This document shows, piece after piece, positions 8,270-19,878 of a stretch of DNA of 64,000 nucleotides (within the stretch, counting starts at the first letter, position 1; each line of letters opens with the position of its first letter). The stretch lies in contig JAFXTU010000059.1 of assembly GCA_017535635.1 (NCBI GenBank), forward strand, positions 1 to 64,000, in the 5' to 3' direction. A program made the translations under genes and the position numbers. The notes below the pieces were generated by a model, which saw only the letters and a program-made list of their open reading frames with translations, made no database searches and had not been told where the DNA came from. Source of the stretch: Oscillospiraceae bacterium (GTDB lineage: Bacteria; Bacillota; Clostridia; Oscillospirales; Oscillospiraceae).

Positions 8270-9124
8270 TCAGTTGGATGAAGTCTCCTTCTCTCCGAAG
8301 GAGATGGGATAGTCGCCGGGACTCATGCAGCAGGCGACGCCCCGAAAGCTGTATCGCTGCATCTCCAGCGTGGCCAGGAGGATGCAGAGGCAGGTGTGAA
8401 ACATCTCTTGAACGTCGTAGGTCCTGCCCAGCGCCTTGTGCTTGGACTCCTTTTCCACCAGGATTTTGGCATTTTTGAGAGCATCCAAAGCGTTCATCAG
8501 CACTGCCTCCTCCAGATCCGGCAGCTTTTCCTTCAGTTCAAAATAGCTGATATCGCTCATGCTGACGACCGCCGCCAGGACGCGAACCGCGCCGGGGACC
8601 GCCAGGGTTTTGAACAACTCTTCCCCCAGGACCAGGCTTTCCCGGTTGATCCATGAAAAGAAATCCCTGGTCACAATGGCGCCGTAACCCCTGCCGGAGA
8701 GCAGGGACAGCCCGTTCTGGTTGGAGATGTGGGCAGGGATATCATAGAAAAAGTCCCCGTCGGGAGCATCTTTATAGTTGATCAGATTCTTATGGGAGAT
8801 CCCGTGATGGGCGGCTGCGAATAACTTGAGCGCCTCCTGATAGGATTCCTTTCCCATTTGCTCCGGAATTGCGGCGACCCGCTCGGTCACCTTGGCGTAA
8901 ATATCGTCGTAAGCCATGTCTTCCCCGTAAAACAGATAGTCGATGCTGACACGAAAATAGGAGGCAATGGCCGCCAGGGTCTGGGTGTCCGGCTGGTTGG
9001 TCCCCGTTTCCCACTTGGACACGGCCTGGCCGGAAATGTGCAGAGCTGCTGCCAGCTCCTCCTGGGTGACGCCGGCCTTCTTCCGCAGCTCCGTGATGTT
9101 TTTGGCGAAGTTGATTTCTCTCAT
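8270..9124 (-). CDS. XRE-family transcriptional regulator
   Basis: 284 residues from the ATG at 9124; GGAGA 6-7 nt upstream supports this start over an upstream in-frame one. HTH at about 3-60 with GVTQEELAAALHISGQAVSKWE, split by turn residues as in Cro/C1 repressors. The C-terminal region (about 75-284) is unassigned; it contains a segment with SYFELKEKLPDLEEAVLMNALDAL-type winged-helix spacing and two cysteine pairs (CLC near 250, CC near 270). Adjacent to another XRE gene; may be co-transcribed with it. Function beyond DNA binding unknown. Confidence 0.78.
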   Translation of the reverse strand: MREINFAKNITELRKKAGVTQEELAAALHISGQAVSKWETGTNQPDTQTLAAIASYFRVSIDYLFYGEDMAYDDIYAKVTERVAAIPEQMGKESYQEALKLFAAAHHGISHKNLINYKDAPDGDFFYDIPAHISNQNGLSLLSGRGYGAIVTRDFFSWINRESLVLGEELFKTLAVPGAVRVLAAVVSMSDISYFELKEKLPDLEEAVLMNALDALKNAKILVEKESKHKALGRTYDVQEMFHTCLCILLATLEMQRYSFRGVACCMSPGDYPISFGEKETSSN

Positions 9125-9171
9125 TTTGCTTCTCCTTCCGTCGTAATCTGTCCGGTGCACCTGACGCTTTC

Positions 9172-9200
9172 ATTGTAGACAGTGTAACCACAGAGCGCAA
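9172..9200 (-). promoter_or_regulatory. Candidate promoter for the 284-residue XRE regulator
   Basis: Minus strand TTGCGC (9195-9200), 17-bp spacer, TACAAT (9172-9177). Confidence 0.55.
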
Positions 9201-9265
9201 TAACGCCTTGCGTCAGGGATCCAACTGCCCGTTGAGCGCCCTTCCCATGATCCAACCGCGGGTCG

Positions 9266-9313
9266 AAAAAGCCCCGGTCCCGGGTGAAGTCCTTTCTTCA
9301 GCCGGGGCCGGGG
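9266..9313 (-). terminator. Terminator after the cyclophilin lipoprotein gene
   Basis: 18-bp GC-rich stem (9272-9289 with 9296-9313; one mismatch, one G-U) and a 6-nt loop. On the minus strand it is followed directly by CTTTTTCG (9264-9271). Confidence 0.85.
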
Positions 9314-9334
9314 ATCATATTGTCAGCTCAAAAA

Positions 9335-9991
9335 TCAATAGATATGGACGCTGGTTTTCTCCAGAGTCTTGGGCTCGGAGGGCTTGTAATCGAAGCACTC
9401 CACCCGGGCGGAGACGATGTAGATCTCGTCTCTGGGGGCGTCGTTGGCATCCGTGTCCATCTTGGAGATGGCGATGATCTCGTCCATCCCGGTGATGACC
9501 TTGCCGAAGGCGGCGTAATACCCGTCCATGCTGGCCTTGGGCTCCAGCATAAAGAAGAACTGACTGCTGGCCGTGTTGTAATACTCCTTGGACTCTCCGT
9601 CGGTGCTGAGCCGGGCCATGCCCACGATGCCCTTGGCAAAGGTCAGATCGCCCTTGGAGTGGCCGTTGGCGGAAAACTCGCCCTTGATGTAATAGCCCGC
9701 GTCCGTCTCCTTGCTGTTCGCCGGCGTGCCCATCTGGACCAGAACGTATTCCTGGATGCGGTGGACGGGGCTGCCGTCGTAGAAGCCGGAATTGCAGAGC
9801 TTGATGAAGTTATTGACGGTGTTGGGGCACTTGTCCGGATACAGGCGGAAGCGCACCTCGCCCCCGTCGGAAAAGGTCAGCGTGCAGATGGGCTTTCTCT
9901 CCCCGATGACGACGCAGCCGGTAAAAAGTGCCAGGATTAAAACCATACTGAGGAGCAGCGCGGGGATGCGCAGTTTTCTACAGGCTTTCAC
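9335..9991 (-). CDS. Lipoprotein peptidyl-prolyl cis-trans isomerase, cyclophilin type
   Basis: 218 residues. Lipoprotein signal with lipobox LFTGC (Cys about 26), so it should be lipid-anchored outside the membrane. The rest is a cyclophilin domain: GEVRFRLYPDKCPNTVNNFIKL, split by family-typical turns, then VHRI (the catalytic Arg of the FHR motif kept, Phe changed to Val), QMG, and SQFFFM with the conserved active-site Phe, and AFGKVITGMD. Likely folds or chaperones exported proteins. Transcribed alone, divergent from pckA, with a clear promoter and terminator. Confidence 0.85.
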   Translation of the reverse strand: MKACRKLRIPALLLSMVLILALFTGCVVIGERKPICTLTFSDGGEVRFRLYPDKCPNTVNNFIKLCNSGFYDGSPVHRIQEYVLVQMGTPANSKETDAGYYIKGEFSANGHSKGDLTFAKGIVGMARLSTDGESKEYYNTASSQFFFMLEPKASMDGYYAAFGKVITGMDEIIAISKMDTDANDAPRDEIYIVSARVECFDYKPSEPKTLEKTSVHIY

Positions 9992-10038
9992 AGCGAATTC
10001 CTCCGAAGGAACGGGATAATACCGAGGGACTTGTTCAT

Positions 10039-10067
10039 CTTATACCATATCGGGGCAGAAAAAGCAA
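10039..10067 (-). promoter_or_regulatory. Promoter for the cyclophilin lipoprotein gene
   Basis: Minus strand TTGCTT (10062-10067), 17-bp spacer, TATAAG (10039-10044), 48 bp from the start codon. Confidence 0.6.
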
Positions 10068-10088
10068 CTTCATGATCGAAAATTCCTA

Positions 10089-10116
10089 TTGCCTTTGGTG
10101 GCCTATCTGCTATAAT
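10089..10116 (+). promoter_or_regulatory. Promoter for pckA
   Basis: TTGCCT (10089-10094), 16-bp spacer, consensus TATAAT (10111-10116); divergent from the cyclophilin promoter. Confidence 0.65.
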
Positions 10117-10158
10117 ATATTGGATTGAACAAAAGTTCCGAAAGGAGACCGCGTTTTC

Positions 10159-11739
<1,581 letters not shown>

Positions 11740-11761
11740 GCGATCTACGAGATCAAGCAGC

Positions 11762-11796
11762 GGCAGCACCGTTTGCCGTCAACAAGCGGTGCTGCC
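11762..11796 (+). other. Stem-loop between pckA and the XpaC-like gene
   Basis: 10-bp perfect stem (ggcagcaccg / cggtgctgcc) with a 15-nt loop, not followed by a T-run. It could be an RNA-processing or stability element or a weak terminator. Confidence 0.4.
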
Positions 11797-11826
11797 CGAA
11801 GCCAATTCCAGACAGTGGGGGAAACC

Positions 11827-13137
11827 ATGAACGGGAAAAAGAAGCCAATTAAAGTGAGTGGAGAAGCCAACATCGTTTCCTGGGTGATCACCGCGATCCT
11901 GTTGGGCGTCAACGCGTTCCCTGTCGGTCTCTTTTTCCTGATCGCCAAGCTGGCCGGTCACGACATTATCGGAAGGATCTTCATGGCCTTCCAGGAAGGT
12001 TTGAACTCCACAAACAGCGCCGATTCCAACCGTTCCTCCACCTATCGGGGCGGGCAGAATCCGGCCTCCAATTCCTCCTCCCGTTCCCGGGCGGATAATG
12101 CCGGGAATCCTCACGTATATTATCAGGTCCCCCAGCAGAGACCCGCACAGCAGGCGAAGGCACAGCAGGGGCAGACTCCCCCTGTGTATCAGGCCCCGCC
12201 CGCTCAGGCAGCATCCGCCGAGACGGAGAAAAACAAAAAGCCGGACGACGGCATCCAGCATATCTCCAACGGAAAAAAGGCCCTCTTCATTTTGGGCTGG
12301 GTCGTTCTTGGCCTGGGCATTCTGTGGGGCATCCGCTCCATCGCCGTTTCCAGCGCATTGTGGCGGATCCTTCAGTGCATCGCTGTGACCGTGGGCGGCG
12401 CGGGGATGCTCTATGCGGCGCATATGAAGGACAAGAAGGAGCGGCTTTATCAGAACCTGGTCAAGATCGTGGGCGACAAGGCCTTCGTGGACATCAAGGC
12501 TCTGTCCTCCGCGGCAGGGATCAAGGAAAAAAAGCTGGTCCGGGAGCTGGACGAAATGCTGGAGAGAGGTTATCTTCCCCCCTCTGCCTACCTGGATATG
12601 TCCAGAAACATTCTGGTGATGAATGCCAGTGAGATGGACAATTATGTGGAGCCTGCCACACCGGCGGAGAGCACGGAAGGAGAAGAGGACAAGTTCGACC
12701 TGCTCCTGAAGGAGATGGATCGGGCCTGCGGGCGGATCCGGGATCGGGATATGCTGGAAAAGGTGGTCCAGGTCCGGGGGCTCGCCGCCGCGATCTTCCA
12801 TGCGGTGCGGGAGGACCCGGACAAGCAGCCCCAGATCAGCAGCTTCCTGAACTACTACTTCCCCACCACGCTGAAGCTCCTGGACAGTTACGCCGATTTT
12901 GAGGAAAAGGGCTACCGGGGCGACAAGCTGAACCAGACCACAGAGCGGATCGAGAACACCATGGACACCATTATCGCCGCCTATCGGAAGCAGCTGGACA
13001 ACCTCTACCTGCCGGACACCATGGATGTGGATACGGACATCGACGTGCTGGAGACCATGCTCAAGCGGGACGGACTCTCCGACAGCGACTTCTCTCCCCT
13101 GGGTCAGGAGGAAGGCACTCCCGGCACGATGAATTGA
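11827..13137 (+). CDS. XpaC-like (5-bromo-4-chloroindolyl phosphate hydrolysis family) membrane protein
   Basis: 436 residues from ATG 11827 (preceded by GTGGGGG). Membrane segment near the N-terminus (about 16-42), a Ser/Asn/Gln/Pro-rich linker (about 55-140), two more hydrophobic segments (about 153-196), then a soluble helical domain (about 200-436). The RELDEMLERGYLP block and the LNYYFPTTLKLLDSYADFE block, each within the soluble part, are typical of the XpaC/halogen-hydrolase family, whose biochemical role is poorly defined. XpaC often pairs with TelA; no telA is beside it here. Follows pckA by 87 bp. Confidence 0.7.
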   Translation: MNGKKKPIKVSGEANIVSWVITAILLGVNAFPVGLFFLIAKLAGHDIIGRIFMAFQEGLNSTNSADSNRSSTYRGGQNPASNSSSRSRADNAGNPHVYYQVPQQRPAQQAKAQQGQTPPVYQAPPAQAASAETEKNKKPDDGIQHISNGKKALFILGWVVLGLGILWGIRSIAVSSALWRILQCIAVTVGGAGMLYAAHMKDKKERLYQNLVKIVGDKAFVDIKALSSAAGIKEKKLVRELDEMLERGYLPPSAYLDMSRNILVMNASEMDNYVEPATPAESTEGEEDKFDLLLKEMDRACGRIRDRDMLEKVVQVRGLAAAIFHAVREDPDKQPQISSFLNYYFPTTLKLLDSYADFEEKGYRGDKLNQTTERIENTMDTIIAAYRKQLDNLYLPDTMDVDTDIDVLETMLKRDGLSDSDFSPLGQEEGTPGTMN

Positions 13138-13160
13138 AATGAAAACTGTATATATGCTTT

Positions 13161-13193
13161 GACCGCCGCCGATGGAGTTCATCGGCGGCGGTC
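13161..13193 (+). terminator. Terminator between the XpaC-like gene and atpC
   Basis: Perfect 14-bp stem (gaccgccgccgatg / catcggcggcggtc) with a GAGTT loop followed by CGCATTTTCT; separates convergent transcripts and may act both ways. Confidence 0.8.
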
Positions 13194-13211
13194 CGCATTT
13201 TCTCTATGCAG

Positions 13212-15922
<2,711 letters not shown>

Positions 15923-15930
<8 letters not shown>

Positions 15931-17668
15931 GCCCGGCCTCGCTTTCCTCCTTCAGAGAGGAAACCAGCTCGCTCAGCTCCTCCGGCAGGTTCCCCACTTC
16001 GTCCACCTCCCGGCAGAGGTCCGGCCTGAGCTCTTCGACCCGCTTCACGAACCGACTTGCGGCCCTCGGGATCAACTCCGGCTTCATATCGTCAAAGAAA
16101 TGCCGCATGGCGCAGAGGAGATAAATGACCTGGGCATGGCGGGAAAGCGGGCTGTGCAGCGGCTGACGGAGCAGCCTCATCAGGCTGCTCCCATATTGCA
16201 GCTGTCTTCTGGTCGCCTCGTCCAGATCGCCGGAAAACTGGGTGAAGACTGCCATCTCCCGATACTGGGCCAGATCCAGCCGCAGGGTCCCCACTGCTTT
16301 CTTGATCGCCTGGGCCTGGGCGGAGCTGCCCACGCGGGAAACGGAGATGCCCACATTCACGGCGGGCCGCTGCCCGGAGAAAAAGAGTTCGCTTTCCAGA
16401 AAGAGCTGCCCGTCCGTAATGGAGATCACGTTGGTGGGGATATAGGCGGAAACGTCTCCCGCCTGCGTTTCAATGATGGGCAGCGCGGTCATGCTGCCGC
16501 CGCCCTTCTCCTTGGAGAGCTGGGCCGCCCGCTCCAGAAGCCGGGAATGGATATAAAACACGTCGCCGGGATAGGCCTCCCGCCCCGGCGAGCGCTCCAG
16601 GAGGAGACTCAGGGTTCGATAGGAGGTGGCGTGCTTGCTCAGGTCGTCATAGACGATCAGCACGTCCTTACCCTGGTACATAAAATGCTCGCCGATGGCA
16701 CAGCCGGAATAGGGAGCGATGAACTGCATCGGTGCGCTCATACCCGCGGTTGCCGCCACGACCACGGTTTTTTCCAGGACCTCCCGCTCCCGCAGGGTCT
16801 CCACCAGCCTGGCCACGCTGCTGGACTTCTGTCCGATGGCCACATAGATGCAGATCACGTCCTTGCCCTTCTGGTTCAGGATCGTGTCCAGGGCAATGGA
16901 GGTCTTCCCGGTCTGCCGGTCGCCGATGATCAGCTCTCGCTGACCGCGGCCAATGGGAAACATGGCGTCGATGGTGAGGATCCCGGTCTCCAGGGGCCGG
17001 TTCACGGACTGCCGGTCCAGGATCCCAGGGGCGGGCATCTCCGCAGGCCGGTAGCCCTCCGCCTGGATGGGACCCAGTCCGTCCAGCGGCTCTCCCAGGG
17101 GATCCACCACCCGGCCCAGGAATGCGCTTCCCACCGGGATGCCGGCGGTGCGGCCCGTGCCGCGCACGCTGCAGCCCTGGGTCACTTCCCGCTCGTCGCC
17201 AAAGAGGATGCAGTCGATCCGGTTGGGCTTCAGACCCTGGACCATGCCCTTGACGCCGTTTTCAAAGAGCAGGATCTCCCCGTAGGCCGCATGATCCAGC
17301 CCCCGGATGGAGGCGATGCCGTCCCCGGTCCGCAGGACCGTTCCCAGCTCCTCCGGCTGCACCACAGGATTCCAGGAGCGAATATCCGTGACCAGCGGGA
17401 TGACGCCCTTGTGATGCTCCGTCGCCAGCTCATGCCAATGCTGCTCCAGCTGCTTCAGCCGAGCCTCCTCCGTCCAGTCGTAGGTGTCGTCCCCTACCAC
17501 GATGCGAAAGCCGCTGTAGATGCTCTTGTCCTCCCGCCAGAGGATATTGAGCTTGGGGCCGTATTTTCCCTGCAGAAGCTCCAGGACTATTTTCTTCTGC
17601 TCCGGGGAAGGCTCCACAGGACTGTAGAGGACTGCCTCCGAGACTCTCCTTTTCTGCTGATTACTCAT
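15923..17668 (-). CDS. atpA: F0F1 ATP synthase subunit alpha with N-terminal delta-like domain
   Basis: 581 residues against about 500-510 for ordinary alpha. Residues from about 95 on are alpha: EELGTVLRTGDGIASIRGL, P-loop GDRQTGKTS, the AYSGC-containing and RPAVNVGISVSRVG blocks. Residues about 10-78 instead resemble the C-terminal domain of subunit delta (AtpH/OSCP): PSPEQKKIVLELLQGKYG, then SGFRIVVGDDTYDWT, then RLKQLEQHW. The amphipathic helix that normally starts alpha and binds delta is absent. No separate atpH exists in the operon; atpF runs straight into atpA with an 8-bp overlap (ATGAGTAA), which supports ATG 17668. A TTG at 17698 in frame is a less likely start. I infer a delta-alpha fusion. 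Confidence 0.9.
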
Positions 17669-18149
17669 TGTCCGTACCGTCTTTGAAGGAAGCGGCAAAG
17701 GAGTCGTAGGCCTCTTCCTGCTCCACCAGCAGCTTCCTCACCGCATCGGAGGCCAGCTGGATGACCTCGTGCTGGGCGTCGTCCAAAAGCTCCTTGCGCT
17801 CTTCCTCCGCCTTCCTCCTCGTATCCGTCAAAAGCTGCTCGGCCATGTGCTTGGCCTCCTCGATGGTCTCTCTGGCGGCGTCATCGGCAGCCTTGGCGCT
17901 CTCTGAAAGCTTCAGCCTTGCCTCCTTTTCGGCAGAGGCCAGCTTTTCCTCATAGCTTTTCCGAAGCTCCTCCGCCTCAGAGATCCTCTTCTCCGCCTCG
18001 GCCTCCCGTTCCTCGTACTGCCTGGCCCGATCATCCATAAATGCCTTGACCGGCTTGTACAGGAGCAGCCAGAGACCGCCTGCCAGGATGCCGAAGTTGA
18101 AGAGATGAAGAAGGATCTGCCTCCAGTCGATATTCAGTGGGATGTTCAT
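17661..18149 (-). CDS. atpF: F0F1 ATP synthase subunit b
   Basis: 162 residues: one N-terminal membrane helix (ILLHLFNFGILAGGLWLLL, about 12-30), the conserved YKPVKAFMDDRA start of the cytoplasmic part, then a long charged coiled coil to the end. Peripheral stalk subunit. There is no delta domain on this protein, unlike the mycobacterial b-delta fusion. Lies between atpE and atpA; overlaps atpA by 8 bp. Confidence 0.93.
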   Translation of the reverse strand: MNIPLNIDWRQILLHLFNFGILAGGLWLLLYKPVKAFMDDRARQYEEREAEAEKRISEAEELRKSYEEKLASAEKEARLKLSESAKAADDAARETIEEAKHMAEQLLTDTRRKAEEERKELLDDAQHEVIQLASDAVRKLLVEQEEAYDSFAASFKDGTDNE

Positions 18150-18160
18150 GGCGCTCGCCT

Positions 18161-18514
18161 CTACAGGACAAAGATGATCAAGATGGCCACGATCAGTGCG
18201 TAGATGATGGCAGTTTCCAGGAAGACCAGACCCAGCATCAGGCTGCTGCGGATGCTGCCGGAGGCCTCCGGCTGACGGGCGGTGCTCTCAGCGGACTTGC
18301 CGATGGAGATGGCCATGCTGACCGCACCGGCCCCGGCGGCGACGGCGATGAGCCCGGCGGCAGCCAGAGCCTTAACCGACTTAACGTCCAGCGCGGAGCT
18401 CTCCTCAGGCGACGCTGCCTCCCCTTCCTCCGCGGCCAGGGCCGGCAAGGCAAAGAGCGAGGCAAGGACTGTGACCAGCAGCAGGAACAGAAGAATTCTA
18501 ACAATCGGTTTCAT
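18161..18514 (-). CDS. atpE: F0F1 ATP synthase subunit c with signal-peptide-like extension
   Basis: 117 residues from ATG 18514 (GGAT upstream; TTG 18532 is an alternative). Residues 1-27 look like a cleavable signal peptide (LLFLLLVTVLASLFALPALA, then AEEGEAASPEESS). From about 40 comes the c hairpin: GLIAVAAGAGAVSMAISIGK, the polar loop ARQPEAS, and helix 2 with the ion-binding Glu100 in FLETAIIY. Typical c subunits are 70-90 residues without an extension. The helix-1 Gln found in Na+-translocating c rings is replaced by Met, while the Thr after Glu and the Tyr four further are kept, so I lean to H+ coupling, weakly. Confidence 0.92.
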   Translation of the reverse strand: MKPIVRILLFLLLVTVLASLFALPALAAEEGEAASPEESSALDVKSVKALAAAGLIAVAAGAGAVSMAISIGKSAESTARQPEASGSIRSSLMLGLVFLETAIIYALIVAILIIFVL

Positions 18515-18559
18515 CGTATCATCCTTTCCCAATCAGACAGAAAACTGGTTCTTTCTCTA

Positions 18560-19375
18560 TTATCTCTTACTTTTTTTTATGTGAGGCTCCGTGACTTCAC
18601 CGAAAAAGATACTGGTCAGGGTCGTAAGCACATAGGTCTGAATGACTGCGTGAAGCAGCGTAAAGAGGACTCCCACGGCCACCGGCAAAAGGAAGCTGAG
18701 GCGGATGCTGTAATAGACCAGTTCCGTCACCAGAAGTCCGCTGAGCAGGGCCCCGAAAAGCCGAAAGCTCATGGAGATGGGCAGAGAGAACTCCTTCAGG
18801 CCGCTCACGGCGCCGTGGAGCTTGTTGACCACAATGCCGCTCAGAAGGATCACCAGATAGCTGAGGCAGCCCAGGGCAATGGCCCCGTTGATATCGGAGA
18901 GCGGAGCGGGAAGAGAGATGCTGTGCCCTGCCAGGGTGACGGCCTGGAGGCCAAAGAGCTCAAAAACCGTCCCGAAAAAGATGTAGCTGCCGGCTACAAA
19001 GAGATAGGCTCCCAGAAAAGCGTTGTGATGGGGACTGTTTGTTCTGGCCATATCCGCAAAAAAGCTCACCCAAGTCTCCAGAAGGAGCTGTAGCTTTCCG
19101 GGAACCCTTCGGAAGCGCGGGATCACAAAGATACGGAGCAAGGCAGCCAGCAGAAGCAGGATCCCCGTCACCACAAAAGCGGAAATGAGGCCGGGGTTCA
19201 CCTCCAGCAGTCCGAAGAGGGAGATGCGCCCGCTCTCATGCAGAACGGCATCCCGCATCACCTCCTGGATACTCTCCGCCTTCGGCCGCTCCCCCACCAG
19301 AATGCTGCCCAGCAGACAGATCAGCAGGAATCCGCCGACAATGAGATAAAACCATTTCCTTTTTTGCTTCGGCAC
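18560..19375 (-). CDS. atpB: F0F1 ATP synthase subunit a
   Basis: 271 residues, membrane protein with about five or six helices. The essential stator Arg is in MSFRLFGALLSG, and the C-terminal helix block LLHAVIQTYVLTTLTSIFF is conserved. The usual TADLN/TDPN-type motif is SDINGAIAL here. Start is GTG at 19375 with GGAGAG 10 nt upstream; a nearer ATG is out of frame. First gene of the atp operon; no atpI precedes it. Confidence 0.93.
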   Translation of the reverse strand: MPKQKRKWFYLIVGGFLLICLLGSILVGERPKAESIQEVMRDAVLHESGRISLFGLLEVNPGLISAFVVTGILLLLAALLRIFVIPRFRRVPGKLQLLLETWVSFFADMARTNSPHHNAFLGAYLFVAGSYIFFGTVFELFGLQAVTLAGHSISLPAPLSDINGAIALGCLSYLVILLSGIVVNKLHGAVSGLKEFSLPISMSFRLFGALLSGLLVTELVYYSIRLSFLLPVAVGVLFTLLHAVIQTYVLTTLTSIFFGEVTEPHIKKSKR

Positions 19376-19420
19376 AGAAACATCACTCTCCTTCCGAAGC
19401 AGTTCCCGGTATTATGCAAA

Positions 19421-19446
19421 AGGCAGGCCGGAATCCTGGCCTGCCT
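19421..19446 (-). terminator. Terminator between HPr gene and atpB
   Basis: Perfect 9-bp stem (aggcaggcc / ggcctgcct), 8-nt loop, followed on the minus strand by TTTGCATAAT. It separates ptsH from the atp operon, whose own promoter I could not identify in the short remaining gap. Confidence 0.7.
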
Positions 19447-19471
19447 ATCTGCTCGAACATGGGACGTTGGA

Positions 19472-19744
19472 TCAGCTCTCAAACTCCTTGAAATTCGTCT
19501 CGATCAGCTTTTCCAAGGCCAGGACCGCCTGTTCCTCATCCGTCCCCTCCGCGCCGATCACAATATCGGTGCCCTTGATGATGCCCAGGGAGAGGACTCC
19601 CAGCAGGCTTTTGGCGTTGACCTTGCGTTCCTCCCGCTCGATCCATATGGAACTCTTGAATTCGTTGGCTTTTTGAATAAAAAACGTTGCGGGTCTTGCA
19701 TGAAGACCGACCTGATTATTCACTGTGATAGTCTTGCTGTACAT
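19472..19744 (-). CDS. ptsH: Phosphocarrier protein HPr
   Basis: 90 residues. Phosphotransfer protein of the PTS: PEP/EI-dependent site His15 in GLHARPA and the HPr-kinase site Ser46 in NAKSLLG are both present, so it is HPr rather than Crh. AAAGGT precedes ATG 19744. No ptsI or HPr kinase is next to it. It is monocistronic between its own promoter and the terminator at 19421-19446. Confidence 0.9.
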   Translation of the reverse strand: MYSKTITVNNQVGLHARPATFFIQKANEFKSSIWIEREERKVNAKSLLGVLSLGIIKGTDIVIGAEGTDEEQAVLALEKLIETNFKEFES

Positions 19745-19800
19745 AATACGACACGACCTTTTCTTTGATTTTCCCTGTGATATCCCTTTTTCAATTTAGC

Positions 19801-19829
19801 ATTGTAGCAAGGAAATCATCGTCCGTCAA
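19801..19829 (-). promoter_or_regulatory. Promoter for the HPr gene
   Basis: Minus strand TTGACG (19824-19829), 17-bp spacer, TACAAT (19801-19806). Confidence 0.7.
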
Positions 19830-19878
19830 TAGTCAATGTGCCAATATACAGAACGGTATGCTTTGTGGTTTCAGCGCA

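Noticed and set aside
11762-11796. Terminator for pckA
   Set aside because: The stem is good, but no T-run follows, so I list it only as a stem-loop.
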